A DNA stretch of 64,000 nt, taken from assembly GCF_900106755.1 (NCBI RefSeq), contig NZ_FNNN01000010.1, positions 1-64,000 on the forward strand, read 5' to 3'. The translations under genes and the position numbers were made by a program. Source of the stretch: Bacteroides faecis MAJ27 (lineage in GTDB: Bacteria; Bacteroidota; Bacteroidia; Bacteroidales; Bacteroidaceae). The notes below the pieces were generated by a model that was not told where the DNA came from, did not search any database, and saw nothing but the letters and a program-made list of their open reading frames with translations. Of this stretch, positions 61,639 to 64,000 are shown in pieces. How positions within the stretch are numbered: position 1 is the stretch's first letter; the number at the start of each line of letters is the position of its first letter.

Positions 61639-64000
61639 ATGGAGAAAAGAAGAGTCTTTATGTTATGTCTGTTTGCATTGAGCATGATTCTCAGTGCATG
61701 GGCACTTCCACCTGATGAGAAGAAAGTGACACTTGATTTGAAGGATGTGCCGATGGAGACATTTTTAAACACGGTAAAACAGAAAGCTGGAATCAACATG
61801 CTTTATAACTCGAAGATGTTTAAAGGAGTTGAACCGGTGACTGTAAAAGCTACTAACGAGCCTTGGAGAGAATTGCTGGACCGCGTTCTTTCACCTAAAG
61901 GTTTCACTTATGCCACCAAAGATGGTATTGTAGTCATCAAGAAGAAAGATCAGAAAACACGTGTTTTGGAAGGTAGAGTGGTTGATGATATGGGTGGTGA
62001 ACTGCCGGGAGTTACAGTTTTGATACTCGGAAAAGAGAGAAACATCGGAACCATGACAGATGCAGACGGTGCCTTTTCATTGGGACTCCCTGACGGAGAC
62101 GCTACGATTCGTCTTTCTTTTGTGGGTATGCAATCTTTGGAAATACATACAGGTAAGTTGAATCTCGATAAAGTTCATACCTTTAAGTTGAAACCGGATT
62201 CCAAGCAGCTGGAAGAGGTGGTGGTAACCGGATATGCGAAAATTAGCAAGAATAGCTTTACGGGTACTTCAGTGACGGTTACGGCAGATCAGTTGATGTC
62301 GGTTTCCAAAACGAATGTATTGGGAGCTTTGCAAACGTTCGACCCCTCTTTTCGTATTGCAGAGAATAATTTAGCCGGGTCGAATCCGAATAATGTTCCA
62401 GAGTTATATATTCGTGGACGTTCAGGCATCGGAACCACTCAGTTGGATGCTCAAAGTCTTTCTAAAACATCATTGAAGAATAATCCTAACCTTCCGACTT
62501 TTATAATGGATGGTTTTGAGATCAGTGTGCAGAAATTGTATGATATGGACCCTAGCCGTATTGCAAGTATTACAATTTTGAAAGATGCTGCCGCTACTGC
62601 TATGTATGGTTCTCGTGCAGCAAATGGTGTAGTTATTATTACAACAGTTACTCCGAAAGCTGGTAAGGTTAATATTGATTATAATTTTACTGGAACGTTG
62701 GAATATCCTGATTTGACTGATTATAATATGATGAATGCGCGGGAAAAGCTTGAAACGGAGGTTGCAGCTGGTTTATTTAAGGCGGATTCAGAACAGGATT
62801 TTAATGAACAAAGTCGTTTGGATGCACTTTATAACCAAAAACTGAACAATGTAGTTCGTGGTGTTGATACTTATTGGTTATCCAAACCCCTTCGTACAGT
62901 ATTCAATCACAAACATAGTTTGTATCTAGATGGCGGTACGGAGGATTTGCGCTGGGGAGCAGACTTTTCTTATAATAGTGGAGAAGGCGTTATGAAAGGT
63001 TCTTATCGCGATCGTATGGCTGGTGGGCTGTCTTTATCTTATCGGCTTGGAGCTTTTCAGGTAAGAAACTATTTCTCATATACTTATACTAAATCTCAGG
63101 AGTCTCCTTATGGAAGCTTTTCCGACTATACTTCAAAATTGCCATATGATGAATATATGGATGAGAATGGAAGATATTTGGAGACAACTTATCCTTGGAC
63201 TGGAGGTTCAGGAGAAGTAAATCCTTTGTATGAAGCTACATTGAAGAATTATGATCGTAGTAAGTCTTGGGAATTGATTAATAATACAGAATTGTTGTGG
63301 AATATCGACAGTTACTGGTTATTAAAAGGACAATTTAGTGTTACGAAGTCAAATTCGGATGCACGTACTTTTCTTGATCCGCGTTCAAAGAAGAATGATG
63401 ATTTGTTAGGTTTAAATAATGTGGTTTCAGGACAATTGGATATTGTTACTTCCAATAGTCTAAGTTGGGATGCTACTGCTACTTTATCTTATAATAGAAA
63501 TATAAAGAAGCACAATCTGAATTTTTTGGTAGGTATTAATGCTACTTCAAGTACTGGTGATAGCTTTGGTATTACTTACAAAGGATTTCCTTCTGGCGAA
63601 TTGTCTTCTCCAGGCTATGGTAATAAAGTCTCTGGATTGCCTTCAAATTCGGATAGTAAAAGTCGTCTTTTTGGTGCATTAGGGACATTCAATTATTCAT
63701 TTGATAATATTTATTTGGCGGACGTTTCTGTACGCTTCGACGGAAACTCAGAGTTTGGTGCTGATCAACGTTTTGCACCTTTCTTTTCTGGTGGTCTTGG
63801 TTTGAACTTGCATAATTATAAGTTCATGAAACAGTTTGATTGGATGGACCGTCTAAAGATTCGTGGAACTTACGGTATTACTGGTAAGGTTGACTTCTCT
63901 CCCTATGAAGCGCAGACTATTTATAAAGTGGTAACAGATAACTGGTTTAAAACAGGTCTAGGAGCTTCATTGATGGCATTGGGAAATAATGGATTGGGTT
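61639..64000 (+). CDS. SusC-like TonB receptor with STN signalling domain, partial at window end
   Basis: From the ATG at 61639 the frame stays open for 787 codons to the end of the window. The signal peptide ends near AWALP. An STN (secretin/TonB N-terminal) domain follows (KVTLDLKDVPMETFL, about residues 30-110), the part that contacts FecR. Then come a carboxypeptidase-regulatory-like domain (RVVDDMGGELPGVTV, DADGAFSLGLP), the plug (EEVVVTGYAKISKNSF, ILKDAAATAMYGSRAANGVVIITT) and the first half of the barrel. It differs from the A-C receptors at 5-21 kb, which have no STN and use DNA inversion instead of sigma/anti-sigma control. Ligand unknown; its SusD partner would lie beyond the window. 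Confidence 0.95.
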   Translation, partial: MEKRRVFMLCLFALSMILSAWALPPDEKKVTLDLKDVPMETFLNTVKQKAGINMLYNSKMFKGVEPVTVKATNEPWRELLDRVLSPKGFTYATKDGIVVIKKKDQKTRVLEGRVVDDMGGELPGVTVLILGKERNIGTMTDADGAFSLGLPDGDATIRLSFVGMQSLEIHTGKLNLDKVHTFKLKPDSKQLEEVVVTGYAKISKNSFTGTSVTVTADQLMSVSKTNVLGALQTFDPSFRIAENNLAGSNPNNVPELYIRGRSGIGTTQLDAQSLSKTSLKNNPNLPTFIMDGFEISVQKLYDMDPSRIASITILKDAAATAMYGSRAANGVVIITTVTPKAGKVNIDYNFTGTLEYPDLTDYNMMNAREKLETEVAAGLFKADSEQDFNEQSRLDALYNQKLNNVVRGVDTYWLSKPLRTVFNHKHSLYLDGGTEDLRWGADFSYNSGEGVMKGSYRDRMAGGLSLSYRLGAFQVRNYFSYTYTKSQESPYGSFSDYTSKLPYDEYMDENGRYLETTYPWTGGSGEVNPLYEATLKNYDRSKSWELINNTELLWNIDSYWLLKGQFSVTKSNSDARTFLDPRSKKNDDLLGLNNVVSGQLDIVTSNSLSWDATATLSYNRNIKKHNLNFLVGINATSSTGDSFGITYKGFPSGELSSPGYGNKVSGLPSNSDSKSRLFGALGTFNYSFDNIYLADVSVRFDGNSEFGADQRFAPFFSGGLGLNLHNYKFMKQFDWMDRLKIRGTYGITGKVDFSPYEAQTIYKVVTDNWFKTGLGASLMALGNNGLG

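Noticed and set aside
1..64000. CRISPR arrays, rRNA or tRNA genes, integrated phage or conjugative elements
   Set aside because: I looked for regular spaced repeats, T-loop motifs and integrase or relaxase signatures and found none that hold up.

Overview
The window looks like a chromosomal segment of a gut Bacteroides (inference). It has SusC/SusD pairs, BACON-domain lipoproteins, a DUF3836 protein, an ECF sigma/FecR/STN-SusC trio, and promoters of the Bacteroides type (TTTG near -33, TAnnTTTG near -7) in front of many genes. There is no rRNA, tRNA, CRISPR array or integrase that I can support.

Region 1 (1-26.1 kb) is the exciting part. It holds three paralogous outer-membrane uptake operons, here called A (8.2 kb to 0.2 kb, minus strand), B (8.6-15.7 kb, plus) and C (17.7-26.1 kb, plus). 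Each has, in order, a SusC-like TonB-dependent transporter, a SusD-like lipoprotein, a gluzincin-like metallopeptidase lipoprotein and a DUF4302-type lipoprotein; A and C end with a BACON lipoprotein, B does not. Only the B susC is complete. The A and C susC frames lack a signal peptide and the first 67 codons. Between the divergent A and B susC genes lies a 561-bp segment bounded by a perfect 27-bp inverted repeat; it carries one promoter, start codon and N-terminal exon. As written it drives B, and inversion would join it in frame to A, so A and B form an either/or switch. In front of C a second segment of 730 bp, bounded by a 20-bp inverted repeat, carries its own promoter and N-terminal exon facing away from C, so C is OFF as written and would be ON after inversion. 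The crossover sites lie inside codons 68-73 (P-S-S-S/A-R-T). The two site pairs share arms but differ in the 3-bp centre (TCT versus GCA), which is exactly one codon. No recombinase is present, so it must act from elsewhere. SusC/SusD inversion by a tyrosine recombinase is known in B. fragilis; the shared-exon toggle next to an independent on/off paralogue is what deserves attention here.

Region 2 (26.3-42.9 kb, mostly minus) is core genome: queG, a polysaccharide deacetylase, a DUF2723/GT117 membrane protein, a decayed Rpn/PD-(D/E)XK transposase-like gene, then a compact run cysE - rRNA methyltransferase - dipeptidyl peptidase IV - purD - membrane protein - yqaA - mnmD - zinc ABC binding protein - zinc ABC ATPase. 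The zinc permease is not in the window.

Region 3 (43-58.2 kb) has a LytS/LytTR-type two-component pair with a periplasmic TPR sensor, a DUF3836 protein, polA, a polyprenyl diphosphate synthase, a DUF1266-like protein preceded by a candidate structured RNA, deoC, a MazG-like pyrophosphohydrolase, dtd, uvrC, apt and mnmG. A near-perfect parS-like palindrome sits between mnmG and apt, and a 331-bp MITE-like element with 33-bp terminal inverted repeats sits between dtd and uvrC.

Region 4 (58.2-64 kb, plus) has a candidate small RNA, then an ECF sigma factor, an 810-bp repeat-rich spacer, a FecR anti-sigma factor and the first 787 codons of an STN-containing SusC-like receptor that runs off the window. 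This is a typical trans-envelope signalling uptake system.
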